From CAWDYA01 sp963806495 (GTDB lineage Bacteria; Acidobacteriota; Polarisedimenticolia; JACPZX01; DASXTC01), in contig CAWDYA010000009.1 in assembly GCA_963806495.1 (NCBI GenBank), forward strand, positions 124,001 through 188,000: 64,000 nucleotides of DNA, written 5' to 3'. Position 1 is the stretch's first letter; the number at the start of each line of letters is the position of its first letter. This document shows positions 47,687 to 56,256 of this stretch, one piece after another. Below the pieces are notes generated by a model. It was not told the origin of the DNA. It was given only the letters and a program-made list of their open reading frames with translations, and ran no database searches. The translations under genes were made by a program, and so were the position numbers.

Positions 47687-49771
47687 ATGGCTCAGGCAGC
47701 GCGTGCCCTCACGGCTCCCCTTTCCTATCCCGTGCCGTCGTCGCATGGGGCTGGGGCGGGGGCAGGTGCGGGCGAAACGGCGGGAGCGCTGCCGGGACCG
47801 TGGGTCTGCTCGGAGACGGCGTCCCGGTCGGCGCGCCCTCGGGGATGGCGCGAGGATGCCGCGTTTCGCGGCGATGCGCTGGCGATGGCGTTGAAGGCGG
47901 CGCTGGATCGGCTGGCCCTGGTGACGGCGCGGGCGGCCGAGCCGTTCTGCCGGCAGCATGGCTGGTTCGAGCTGGGATTCGCCCGGGCCGAGGACTTCGC
48001 CCGCGAGCGGCTGGGGCGCTCGAGCCGGTGGCTGCGGGACCTCGCGGCGCTGGCCGACGCGTGCCGGCAACTGCCCGGGCTGGCCGCGGCACTGACCGGT
48101 GACGACGGCGGGCACCCGATAGGTGTGGTGGCGGCGTTGCTCATCGGGCGGGTGGCTTCAGTCGAGTCGTTGCCTGTCTGGGTGGCTTGCGCCCGGCGGT
48201 CGTCCGTCCGGGCGCTGAGAGCGACGGTGCGGCAGGCGCGGGCGGCCGATACCGACCGGCCGGACGGTGGCGACCTTGCCGCCGGCGCGACGGGCGAAGA
48301 TGACGGCGAGGATCCCGGTGTCGACGGCGAGAGCCGGCAGGCCGTCTACATCGAAGCGCCGCCACCGGTGTGGGTCGCGTTCGACGAGACGCTGGATCTG
48401 TATCGCGCGGTGGAGGGGCACGAATCAACCGTCACGTCGTTCGTGGATGCGCTGGTGGCCGAGGCGACCACGGGCTTGCGTCCGATCGACATCGTCTCGC
48501 TGGCTCCGGTCACGGGCCCGTCGCGCGATGCGGTCGAGTCGACGCTCGCCCGGACCACCGGCAACTGGTCGCATCTGCCCGAGGCGTCGGGCGACTCGTG
48601 GGCGTTCGTCATGGCGCTCCGGAGCCTGGAGGCTTTTCGACGTCTGGAGTCGATGGCGGGACAGGGCGGGCCGGTGGAGCTCGGCACGCAGCTTCGGGCG
48701 CTGGTGGACCTGGAAGACGGCCTGCAGCGCCGGCTCGGCATGGTGCTGGCCGAGATGGGCGACCGCGGCGCCTGGTCGCGGCTGCGCTTCGCGGGGCTGG
48801 GTCATTACGCCGAGCAGAGACTCGGCATGTCACGCACCACGGCGCGCGACCGGGCGATGGCGGCGCGGGCGCTGCGGGGTCTGGCCACGGTGCGCCGCGC
48901 GCATGACGACGGGGAGATCGGCCTGGAGGCCACCCTGCGGCTCGTGCGGCTGCTGCGTCGCACGGAGGCGACCGCTGAAGCACAGCGCGTCTGGGTCGAA
49001 AGGGCGAGGGAAGCCACCGTCAAGCGGTTGCGTGACGAGGTGCGGGCGCTGGAGCGGGAGGGGGCGGACCCGAGACCGCTGGACGATGCCGACTGGCAGG
49101 CGTCGATCCGCCGAGAGCCGGGGATGGCGCGCGAGCGGATCCGGCGGCTCGGTGAGTCGCTCGCGTCCGATCCCGGGCCGGCTGTTTTCCACAGGCTCAC
49201 CCTGCCGGACGACATCGCCGGGCGGTTCGTCGCCGCCGTCGAGGCCGAGCGTCGGCGGATCCAGGCAGCCATCGAGGACGAAGGCGAAGCCTGCCGGCGC
49301 ATCCCCGCCTGGGTCGGCCTTTTCTCGCTCCTGACGCAATTCGTCGACACATGGGATCCGCCGACAAAGGGCCGGCGCCGGGCGGACCGGGTGTTCGAGA
49401 GGGACGGGTTTCGCTGCACGGCGCCCGGGTGCACCATGCGCCGCAACCTGCAGCTGCACCACCTGGCCCACCGCAGCTGGGGCGGCGGCAACGAGCGCTC
49501 AAATCTGGCCACGGCCTGCGTGACCCACCACCTGCGCGGCGAGCACGGCGGGCTCGCCTCCTGCCGCGGACGGGCCCCGCTCGGCGTCGTCTGGCGGCTG
49601 GGCAGAAAGAAATCGGGCGTCTGGTACCGCAATGAACGAAGGCTCAGTCCCCGGCCGTCTCTCGGCTGCGGACGATCTCGACCGAGCACTTCGCATGCGT
49701 CGCCACGGCGTGGGATACCGAGCCCAACCAAAGTCGGGCCAGACCGGTGTAGCCGTGAGACCCCACCATGA
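47687..49771 (+). CDS. HNH endonuclease with duplicated N-terminal domain
   Basis: 694 residues as drawn. Two related helical units are visible: residues about 85-180 (WFELGFARAEDFARERLGRSSRWLRDL) and about 360-460 (AWSRLRFAGLGHYAEQRLGMSRTTARDRAMAARAL). The C-terminal HNH nuclease has VFERDGFRCTAPGC, LQLHHLAHRSWGGGNERSNLATACVTHH near residues 565-605. This is like the multi-copy HNH proteins with DUF222-type repeats in several phyla, whose biological role is unclear. The last 45 residues overlap uspA on the other strand and are Ser/Pro-rich, so the true end may be near 49650. Confidence 0.78.
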   Translation: MAQAARALTAPLSYPVPSSHGAGAGAGAGETAGALPGPWVCSETASRSARPRGWREDAAFRGDALAMALKAALDRLALVTARAAEPFCRQHGWFELGFARAEDFARERLGRSSRWLRDLAALADACRQLPGLAAALTGDDGGHPIGVVAALLIGRVASVESLPVWVACARRSSVRALRATVRQARAADTDRPDGGDLAAGATGEDDGEDPGVDGESRQAVYIEAPPPVWVAFDETLDLYRAVEGHESTVTSFVDALVAEATTGLRPIDIVSLAPVTGPSRDAVESTLARTTGNWSHLPEASGDSWAFVMALRSLEAFRRLESMAGQGGPVELGTQLRALVDLEDGLQRRLGMVLAEMGDRGAWSRLRFAGLGHYAEQRLGMSRTTARDRAMAARALRGLATVRRAHDDGEIGLEATLRLVRLLRRTEATAEAQRVWVERAREATVKRLRDEVRALEREGADPRPLDDADWQASIRREPGMARERIRRLGESLASDPGPAVFHRLTLPDDIAGRFVAAVEAERRRIQAAIEDEGEACRRIPAWVGLFSLLTQFVDTWDPPTKGRRRADRVFERDGFRCTAPGCTMRRNLQLHHLAHRSWGGGNERSNLATACVTHHLRGEHGGLASCRGRAPLGVVWRLGRKKSGVWYRNERRLSPRPSLGCGRSRPSTSHASPRRGIPSPTKVGPDRCSRETPP

Positions 49772-50108
49772 TCAGATCGGCACCGATCTGCTCCGCCTCC
49801 TGGAGGATCACGGTCTTGGGGGAACCCTCCATCACGCCGGTCGTGATCGGGAACGCCGCGCCCTTGACCGCCCTCACCAGCGCGACCGCCCGATCCACCG
49901 CCGCAGAGGCCTGATGCTCGGCCGCGCGGCTGAGCCGCTCGTAGAAGTCGCCGGGGGGCCCTCCGATCTCGGGCATGGCCACCATCGGGGCGTACTCGAA
50001 GGCCGCGACGATGCGAAGCTCGGTCCCCTCAGGCCACGGCCGGCGCGCGAATTCCCTCGCGGCCTCCTCACTGCACCTGGAGCCGTCCACCGCAAGCAGG
50101 ATTTTCAT
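49644..50108 (-). CDS. Universal stress protein UspA
   Basis: 154 residues. It opens MKILLAVDGSRCSEEAA and has the ATP-binding motif GSHGYTGLARLWLGSVSHAV (G-x2-G-x9-G-S/T type). UspA proteins respond to starvation, redox and respiratory stress. Its gene follows the sigma54 regulator by about 10 nt on the same strand, giving an HK-RR-UspA operon divergent from the cytochrome genes. Confidence 0.88.
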   Translation of the reverse strand: MKILLAVDGSRCSEEAAREFARRPWPEGTELRIVAAFEYAPMVAMPEIGGPPGDFYERLSRAAEHQASAAVDRAVALVRAVKGAAFPITTGVMEGSPKTVILQEAEQIGADLIMVGSHGYTGLARLWLGSVSHAVATHAKCSVEIVRSRETAGD

Positions 50109-50117
50109 GGCAGCACC

Positions 50118-51488
50118 TCACAGGTTGAACTTCTTGATCTTGTAGCGCAGGGCGTCTCGGCTGATCGACAGCAGTCGCGCCGCCCGGGTCTGGTTGCCGC
50201 CCGCCTTCTCGAGGGCCTGGCGAACCATGTCGAGCTCCATCCGTTCGAGCGGGTACCCGCCCTCGGGCAGCCGGAATCCGTCCGAGCCGCCGCTCGGCGG
50301 CGCGGGGACGGTGGTACCGCCGATTTCCTCGGGCAGATCGTCTTCGTCGAGGAGTTCCTTGTCCTCGAGGATCATCGCGCGCTCGATCACGTTGCGCAGC
50401 TCGCGGACGTTGCCCGGCCAGCCGTGCTTGGCCAGCAGGTCGAGGGCCTCGTCGGTCATCCCGCGGCAGTTCTTCTTGAACTCGCGGTTGAACTGGTCGA
50501 TGAAGTGCCTCACGAGCAGCGGAATGTCCTCGACCCTCTCGCGCAGCGCGGGCAGCACGATCGGGATCACCTTGAGCCGGTAGTACAGGTCCTCGCGAAA
50601 CTGGTTCTCCTGCACCGCCTTCGCGAGGTCGCGATTGGTCGCGGCAATGATGCGGACATCCACCTTGATGTCCCGCACACCGCCCACGCGCTTGAAGGTC
50701 TTCTCCTCGAGGAACCGCAGCACCTTCGCCTGAAGCAGGATCCCCATGTCGCCGATCTCGTCGAGGAAGAGCGAGCCGTTGTTGGCCAGCTCGAACAGTC
50801 CCTGCTTCGACTGCCGGGCGTCGGTGAAAGCGCCCCGTTCGTGTCCCATGAGCTCGCTCTCGAGGAGGTTCTCGGGCAGCGCCGAGCAGGTGATGTTCAT
50901 GAACGGGCCGGACGAGCGGTCGCTGGCGTAATGGATCGCCTTGGCCACGAGGTCCTTGCCGGTGCCGCTCTCGCCGGTGATCAGGACGGTGGAGGCAGCC
51001 GATCGCCCCACCTTGCGGATCATGCGGAACACCTCGCGCATGGCAGGGCTGTCGCCCACGATGCTGGTCAGGCCGTACCGCTCCTCCTGCTGCTTTCGCA
51101 GGGACCGGACCTCGCGACGCAGGCGGCTCGTCTCGAGCGCCTTGGCGACGACCAGCACCATCTCGTCCTGGTTGAACGGCTTGTTGATGTAGTCGAAGGC
51201 GCCCAGCTTGATCGCCTCCACCGCCGTCTCGACCGTGCTGTAGGCGGTCATCAGGATGACCGGCACGTCGGGGCGAGTGTTCATGGCTTCCTTGAGGATG
51301 TCCACGCCGGTGGTGTCGGGCAGGCGGTAGTCGACCAGGAGCAGGTCGATGTCCTCCTCGGCCAGCAGCGCGCGGGCGGCCTGCCCCGTCTCGGCCTCGC
51401 GCACCTCGAACCCCTCCTTGGTCAGCCGCTCCTTGAGCGACCAGCGGAGGAGCTTCTCGTCCTCGACGACCAGTATCTTCTCTTTCAT
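50118..51488 (-). CDS. NtrC-family sigma54-dependent response regulator
   Basis: 456 residues. Receiver domain 1-120 with phosphoacceptor D53 (LLLVDYRLPDT) and K103-type Lys (NKPF). AAA+ domain about 145-380 with Walker A GESGTGKD, the sigma54-contact loop GAFTDA (variant of GAFTGA), Walker B GSLFLDEIGD and sensor ATNRDL. C-terminal Fis-type HTH (NQTRAARLLSISRDALRYKIKKFNL). It activates sigma54 promoters from upstream enhancer sites. The ATG overlaps the kinase stop. Confidence 0.93.
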   Translation of the reverse strand: MKEKILVVEDEKLLRWSLKERLTKEGFEVREAETGQAARALLAEEDIDLLLVDYRLPDTTGVDILKEAMNTRPDVPVILMTAYSTVETAVEAIKLGAFDYINKPFNQDEMVLVVAKALETSRLRREVRSLRKQQEERYGLTSIVGDSPAMREVFRMIRKVGRSAASTVLITGESGTGKDLVAKAIHYASDRSSGPFMNITCSALPENLLESELMGHERGAFTDARQSKQGLFELANNGSLFLDEIGDMGILLQAKVLRFLEEKTFKRVGGVRDIKVDVRIIAATNRDLAKAVQENQFREDLYYRLKVIPIVLPALRERVEDIPLLVRHFIDQFNREFKKNCRGMTDEALDLLAKHGWPGNVRELRNVIERAMILEDKELLDEDDLPEEIGGTTVPAPPSGGSDGFRLPEGGYPLERMELDMVRQALEKAGGNQTRAARLLSISRDALRYKIKKFNL

Positions 51489-52678
51489 GGCTCGACGACC
51501 GTCATGGCCGGCAGCGAGACGATGAACCGGGCGCCGCCGAGGCTCCCTGGCTCGAGCGTCAGCGAGCCCCCATGCGCCTCCACCGTACGCCGCGCGATGC
51601 TGAGTCCGAGCCCGGTCCCTTCGGGCCGGCTGGTGTAGAAGGGGGCGAAGATCGACTCGACCCGGTCGGCGGGAACGCCCGGGCCGGAGTCGTCCACCAT
51701 GATGGTGAGGTCCCCGTTGTCGCCGCGCTTCGCCTCGATCAGCAGCTCGCCCCGCCCGCCCATCGCCTCGGCCGCGTTGAGGATCAGGTTCAGCAGCACT
51801 TCCTGCATCTGCCCGCGGTCCATCGGGTGCCGGCCGACGCCGGGATCGACGCTGGTCCGAACCCGGATGCCGTTCATCAGCGGCTCGCCGGCGACGAGCG
51901 ACATCGTGCCCTGGATCAGCTCCGCGGGGTCGATCGCCTGCACGGCCAGGTTCACCCGGCGCGAGTAGAGGAGCAGGTCGCGCACCCGTTCGTCGAGGCG
52001 TCGTACCAGACCGAGCATCTCCTTGATCACCTCACGGCGCGGGCTGTCGGCGGGCAGATCGTCGCGCAGCACTTCGATCGCGCCGCTGATGGCGGCCAGC
52101 GGGTTGCGCACCTCGTGCGCGAGGCTGGCGGCCACCTCGCCGATGGCGGCCAGGCGCTTCAGGGCCGCCTGCTGCTCGGACTGGTGGATGCGGCCGATGT
52201 ACTCCTCCCGGTAGGTCTCGAGCATGATCGCCAGGTCGAGGTCGAGGAGCCGGGCCAGGGCCTGGCGTGCCTGTCCGCAGAGGTCCGGATCCCCGGCCAG
52301 CTCCCGGGCCAGGATCGTCTCGAAGGACTGTCGCATGACGCTCATCGCGGTGAACATATAGACCTGCCTGAGCCCCACCTTGACGTGGGCACGCCCGATG
52401 CGCGACCGCAGCCGGAAATACTCCTCGTCGTGGGGGCCGCTCAGCAGCCTGTCCGCCCACCCCTGCAGTGTAACCTTCAGGCGACGCACCTGCTCGGGGC
52501 CGGTGAACACTTTCCTTGCGGCGGGATGGGCCTCGACGCAGCGGTAGAACTCGTCTGCAATCCACGGATAGTGGGGGGCCACGAGGGGCCGGACCCTGGC
52601 AAGCGCCTCTTCGTCCTGCCGGGTGAAGCCCACATAGCGCTTCATCTCACTGAAGACGGTCTCCATATGTGCCGTCAT
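51485..52678 (-). CDS. Globin-coupled sensor histidine kinase
   Basis: 397 residues, no membrane helix. The N-terminal ~165 residues match the sensor globin (protoglobin-like) fold: HPAARKVF, LQGWADRLL and RIGRAHVKVGLRQVYMFTAM, where H98 is in the position of the proximal haem ligand. The HisKA domain has H188 in SLAHEVRNPLAAI, and the HATPase domain has NLILNAAEAM and DSGPGVP. It probably senses O2, NO or CO through haem and phosphorylates the adjacent regulator. Start at 52678 (Met at 52666 also possible). Confidence 0.88.
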   Translation of the reverse strand: MTAHMETVFSEMKRYVGFTRQDEEALARVRPLVAPHYPWIADEFYRCVEAHPAARKVFTGPEQVRRLKVTLQGWADRLLSGPHDEEYFRLRSRIGRAHVKVGLRQVYMFTAMSVMRQSFETILARELAGDPDLCGQARQALARLLDLDLAIMLETYREEYIGRIHQSEQQAALKRLAAIGEVAASLAHEVRNPLAAISGAIEVLRDDLPADSPRREVIKEMLGLVRRLDERVRDLLLYSRRVNLAVQAIDPAELIQGTMSLVAGEPLMNGIRVRTSVDPGVGRHPMDRGQMQEVLLNLILNAAEAMGGRGELLIEAKRGDNGDLTIMVDDSGPGVPADRVESIFAPFYTSRPEGTGLGLSIARRTVEAHGGSLTLEPGSLGGARFIVSLPAMTVVEP

Positions 52679-52756
52679 TCTACAGCAGATGCCCGGGAAG
52701 GGGTATTTCGCGCAATCTGGGGAGGGAGACGCATCGGTTCGGGTCGAAGCACGCAG

Positions 52757-52775
52757 CCCGGAGGGACCTTCCGGG
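52757..52775 (+). promoter_or_regulatory. Enhancer-like palindrome (candidate NtrC-type UAS)
   Basis: CCCGGAGGGACCTTCCGGG is a 19-bp palindrome with only a G-T mismatch in nine pairs. Its centre is about 115 bp upstream of the start expected for the sigma54-type promoter, a standard enhancer distance. It lies between the regulator operon and the cytochrome operon. Confidence 0.5.
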
Positions 52776-52854
52776 CGGAGGAGATCCTGAACCCGGATGC
52801 GCTATCCTCTATTAGCGTGGTGGAGCGGCCCCCACTTCCGGAATGGTGCCGCGA

Positions 52855-52870
52855 TGGCATAGGATCTGCA
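52855..52870 (+). promoter_or_regulatory. Sigma54-type promoter of the cytochrome operon
   Basis: TGGCATAGGATCTGCA matches TGGCA-N6-7-TGCA with GG and GC separated by exactly 10 bp, the -24/-12 pattern of sigma54 promoters. Transcription would begin near 52881, 26 nt before the first cytochrome ATG. Confidence 0.62.
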
Positions 52871-52906
52871 AATTGAGGAGACAAGTGTTCTGATGGAGGT
52901 GTGACT

Positions 52907-53464
52907 ATGAAGCGGTCGATGTGGGTGTTTGCTCTGGGTACAGGTCTCGCCCTCGGCGTGCTGGCACTCGGGCCGGCCTCCCAGGCGTTCGCCGGCGATC
53001 ATGCTTACGTCGGCGCGGACAAGTGCAAGATGTGCCACAACTCGCCGGCGAAGGGCGCGCAGTACACCAAGTGGCAGGAGAGCGCCCATTCGAAGGCCTA
53101 CGCGACGCTGGCCTCCGACGAGGCCAAGAAGATCGGCGCCGAGAAAGGGATCGCCGATCCGCAGAAGGCCGATGCCTGCCTGAAGTGCCACGTCGCGGGA
53201 CACGGCGTCGACGCGGCCAGGCTGACCGACAAGTACAAGGTCGAGGACGGCGTGAGCTGCGAGGCCTGCCACGGTCCCGGCGCCGACTACTGGAAGATGA
53301 CGGTCATGAAGGACAAGGCGGCGGCCATGGCGGCCGGCCTCGTCATGCCGACCGAGGAGACCTGCAAGGGCTGTCATAACTCCGAGAGTCCGACCTTCAA
53401 GGGCTTCGACTTCGCCGCGGCCAAGGCGAAGATCGCGCACCCGAACCCCCAGGCGGCCAAGTAG
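52907..53464 (+). CDS. Tetrahaem cytochrome c554-like protein
   Basis: 185 residues. Signal peptide to about residue 29 (VFALGTGLALGVLALGPASQAFAG). Four haem-binding motifs: CKMCH, CLKCH, CEACH and CKGCH, with extra His residues (ESAHSKAY, CHVAGHG) for bis-His ligation as in cytochrome c554 relatives. Periplasmic electron carrier. First gene of the operon; GGAGG before the ATG at 52907. Its stop overlaps the Rieske start. Confidence 0.88.
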   Translation: MKRSMWVFALGTGLALGVLALGPASQAFAGDHAYVGADKCKMCHNSPAKGAQYTKWQESAHSKAYATLASDEAKKIGAEKGIADPQKADACLKCHVAGHGVDAARLTDKYKVEDGVSCEACHGPGADYWKMTVMKDKAAAMAAGLVMPTEETCKGCHNSESPTFKGFDFAAAKAKIAHPNPQAAK

Positions 53465-53907
53465 TGAGCCCAACGGAGGCCGGGCCGAGCAGGCGCAGCT
53501 TCCTGAACTGGTTCCTCGGCACGTCGGTGGGAGCGATGTGCGTGTCGGTGCTCTACCCGATCACGCGCTATATCTCGCCCCCCGACGTGCCGGAGGCCCA
53601 GACTCAGCAGGCTGTCGCGGGACGCGTGGGTGACCTGAAGCCCAACTCCGGCAAGATTTTCCGGTTCGGCGGGCGGCCGGGTATCCTGATCCTGACCGCC
53701 GACAACACCTACAAGGCGCTCTCCGCCACCTGCACCCACCTCAACTGCACCGTGCAGTACCGGGAGGACCTCAAGGAGATCTGGTGCGCCTGTCATAACG
53801 GCCTGTACAACCTGAACGGCGAGGTGATATCGGGACCGCCGCCCCGGCCGCTCGAGGAGTACAAGGTCAACATCGCCAACGACGAGATCATAGTGACCAA
53901 ATCATGA
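53464..53907 (+). CDS. Rieske [2Fe-2S] protein, copy 1
   Basis: 147 residues from a GTG start. Twin-Arg type N-terminus ([24 protein letters not shown]) with a membrane anchor, then the Rieske cluster ligands CTHLNC and CACHNG and the end [13 protein letters not shown]. It would take one electron from quinol at the Qo site of the following cytochrome b. Overlaps the cytochrome b start by 4 nt. Confidence 0.9.
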   Translation: MSPTEAGPSRRSFLNWFLGTSVGAMCVSVLYPITRYISPPDVPEAQTQQAVAGRVGDLKPNSGKIFRFGGRPGILILTADNTYKALSATCTHLNCTVQYREDLKEIWCACHNGLYNLNGEVISGPPPRPLEEYKVNIANDEIIVTKS

Positions 53908-54992
53908 GCGAACAGGTCCAACCGGAACGGGCGGGCGTCTCTGGCTGGCTGGAGGAAAGGCTGGGCATCTCGATGTTCCTCGAGCTGGGCCGTCACAAGC
54001 AGGTGCCATCCCACAAGCACACGATCTGGTACTACCTCGGCGGGATGACGCTGTTTCTCTTCTCGGTGCAGGTGATCACCGGCATCCTCCTGCTGCTGTA
54101 CTACAGACCTTCCGCGGACCAGGCTTTCGAGAGCGTCCAGTTCATCATGGCCTCGGTCCCGTTCGGATGGCTGATCCGGTCGATCCACTCCTGGTCGGCC
54201 AACCTGCTGATCTTCGTCCTGTTCCTGCACATGTTCAGCGTCTTCTTCATGAAGGCATACCGCAAGCCGCGCGAGCTGACCTGGGTCACCGGGTTCTTCC
54301 TGCTGCTCCTGATGATGGGGTTCGGCTTCTCGGGCTACCTGCTGCCGTGGAACACGCTCGCCTTCTTCGCCACGCAGGTGGGCACCGAGGTGGCCGGCTC
54401 GCTGCCGTTCGTTGGCCACTTCATCGTCCGGTTCCTCCGCGGCGGCGACCTCGTGACGGGCGGCACGCTGACCCGGTTCTACGGGATCCACGTGGCGGTT
54501 CTGCCGGCCATCACCACCGTGCTGCTCGGCGCGCATCTGTTTCTGGTGCAAAAGCACGGGATGAGCACTCCGCCGGGCGTCGAATCGAAGAAGAACCTCC
54601 CGTTCCTGCCCAACTTCCTCCTGAGGGACCTGATCGGGTGGTGCATCGCGCTGGCCTGCCTGGCGATCCTGGCGGCGGTGCTGCCCTGGGAGCTCGGGCA
54701 GAAGGCCGACCCGTTCGCGCCGGCGCCCGCCGGGATCCGGCCGGAGTGGTACTTCTGCTGGATGTTCCAGCTTCTCAAGGAGCTGCCGGGCCACATCCTG
54801 GGCATCGAGGGCGAGCTGGTGGGCGTCCTGGGCATCTCGGCCGGCGGACTGTTCTGGCTGCTGGTCCCCTTCCTTGATCGCAATCCGGCGCCCGGCAGCA
54901 AGGTCAGCCGCGCGTTCACCATATTCGGCTGGGTGGCGATCGTCTTCATCGCGGTGATGACGGTCATCGCCTACCTCCCGGTGAGGCACTGA
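53904..54992 (+). CDS. Cytochrome b of a bc-type complex, copy 1 (canonical)
   Basis: 362 residues, about eight membrane helices. Both haem pairs are present: helix [17 protein letters not shown] (His-x13-His) and helix [17 protein letters not shown] (His-x14-His). The Qo motif PEWY is intact ([12 protein letters not shown]). It binds two b haems and oxidises quinol with the Rieske protein. A multihaem cytochrome gene follows directly, replacing the usual cytochrome c1. Confidence 0.9.
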   Translation: MSEQVQPERAGVSGWLEERLGISMFLELGRHKQVPSHKHTIWYYLGGMTLFLFSVQVITGILLLLYYRPSADQAFESVQFIMASVPFGWLIRSIHSWSANLLIFVLFLHMFSVFFMKAYRKPRELTWVTGFFLLLLMMGFGFSGYLLPWNTLAFFATQVGTEVAGSLPFVGHFIVRFLRGGDLVTGGTLTRFYGIHVAVLPAITTVLLGAHLFLVQKHGMSTPPGVESKKNLPFLPNFLLRDLIGWCIALACLAILAAVLPWELGQKADPFAPAPAGIRPEWYFCWMFQLLKELPGHILGIEGELVGVLGISAGGLFWLLVPFLDRNPAPGSKVSRAFTIFGWVAIVFIAVMTVIAYLPVRH

Positions 54993-54993
54993 C

Positions 54994-56256
54994 ATGCGCG
55001 CACTGGTCGTGTCCTGCATCATCCTGATCGCCGCCGGTGTGGCGGTCTTCGCCGCCGAGCCGCCACCGCCGGAACGCGGCCCGGGCCCTCTCGACACGAG
55101 CTGCGTCACCTGCCACAAGGAGCTGGGCGGCGAGCAGACCGAGCACCTCGACACCGACGTCCACTTCGCCAATGGTCTGTCGTGCCACAACTGCCACGGC
55201 GGCAACCCCGACGCCGGGTTCGACGGAGACCCCGAGGCGGCGCACGACGTGAAGATGGGATGGCACCGGCCGACGCGGCTCGAGGTGCCCGTCTTCTGCG
55301 GGAAGTGCCACGCCGACGCGGCGTTCATGAAGAAGTACAACCCGCAGACGCGCACGGACCAGCTCAGCGAGTACCGCACGTCGGTGCACGGGCAGCGCAA
55401 CGCCGCCGGAGACGACCGCACGGCGGTGTGCATCGACTGCCATGGCGCGCACGGCATCGTCAAGGTGAGCGACCCGCGATCGGGGGTCTATCCCCTCAAC
55501 GTGGCGAACACCTGCGCCCACTGCCACGCCGACGCCGACCTGATGAGGCAATACGGGATCAAGGCGAACCAGTTCGCGGAATACAAGACCAGCGTGCACG
55601 CCCACGCCCTGTACGACAAGGGGGACACGTCGGCGCCGACCTGCAACGACTGCCACGGGAGCCATGGCGCGGTTCCGCCCGGCGTGCAGAGCGTGGCGAA
55701 TGTCTGCGGGTCGTGTCACAACCGCGAGGCGACGCTGTTCCGCGAGGTCGAAGCCCGAAAGAAGCTCAACCTCGAGCCGTGCATCCAGTGCGTCATCTGC
55801 CACGGCAACCACGCGGTGCTCGAGCCGACCCAGGACATGATCGGTGTCGGACCCAAATCGACCTGCACGGGATGCCATGACGCCGGCCAGCCGGGATACG
55901 AGGCCGCCAGCAAGATGGGCGAGGACCTCAAGACGCTGCGCAACAAGCTGTCCAAGGCGAGAGAGCTGCTCGACGACGCGGAGAGGGCCGGCGTGGAGGT
56001 CGGCCCGGACCGGTTCGCCCTGCAGAAGGCCAGCGACAGCCTGGTCGAGGCCCGCGTGCTGGTGCACTCGTTCGACCTGGATCGCTTCACCGGGGTGACT
56101 TCCGAGGGGATCAAGGCCGCGGAGAGCGGGGTCGAGGCGGGCCATCATGCCTTCGGGGAGCTTCGCTTCCGCAGGATGGGCCTCGGCTTCAGCCTCGTCA
56201 TCATCATCTCGGTCATCATCGCCCTGACGCTCACGGTCAAAAGGATAGAAAGGTGA
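54994..56256 (+). CDS. Nine-haem membrane-anchored cytochrome c, copy 1
   Basis: 420 residues. Signal peptide (VVSCIILIAAGVAVFA), nine CxxCH motifs (CVTCH, CHNCH, CGKCH, CIDCH, CAHCH, CNDCH, CGSCH, CVICH, CTGCH), then a helical stretch (about 310-385) and a C-terminal membrane helix (LGFSLVIIISVIIALTLTV). Exported with its haem part in the periplasm. The likely electron acceptor of the bc-like complex. ATGA overlap with the next gene. Confidence 0.88.
   Translation: MRALVVSCIILIAAGVAVFAAEPPPPERGPGPLDTSCVTCHKELGGEQTEHLDTDVHFANGLSCHNCHGGNPDAGFDGDPEAAHDVKMGWHRPTRLEVPVFCGKCHADAAFMKKYNPQTRTDQLSEYRTSVHGQRNAAGDDRTAVCIDCHGAHGIVKVSDPRSGVYPLNVANTCAHCHADADLMRQYGIKANQFAEYKTSVHAHALYDKGDTSAPTCNDCHGSHGAVPPGVQSVANVCGSCHNREATLFREVEARKKLNLEPCIQCVICHGNHAVLEPTQDMIGVGPKSTCTGCHDAGQPGYEAASKMGEDLKTLRNKLSKARELLDDAERAGVEVGPDRFALQKASDSLVEARVLVHSFDLDRFTGVTSEGIKAAESGVEAGHHAFGELRFRRMGLGFSLVIIISVIIALTLTVKRIER

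Noticed and set aside
47687..49771. HNH gene as evidence of an intron or insertion element
   Set aside because: No terminal repeats, group I/II intron features or interrupted gene are visible around it.
52832..52846. Palindrome around TTCCGGAA as the regulator's enhancer site
   Set aside because: It is only about 15 bp upstream of the -24 element, too near for a typical sigma54 enhancer, and its flanks do not match; the palindrome at 52757-52775 fits better.
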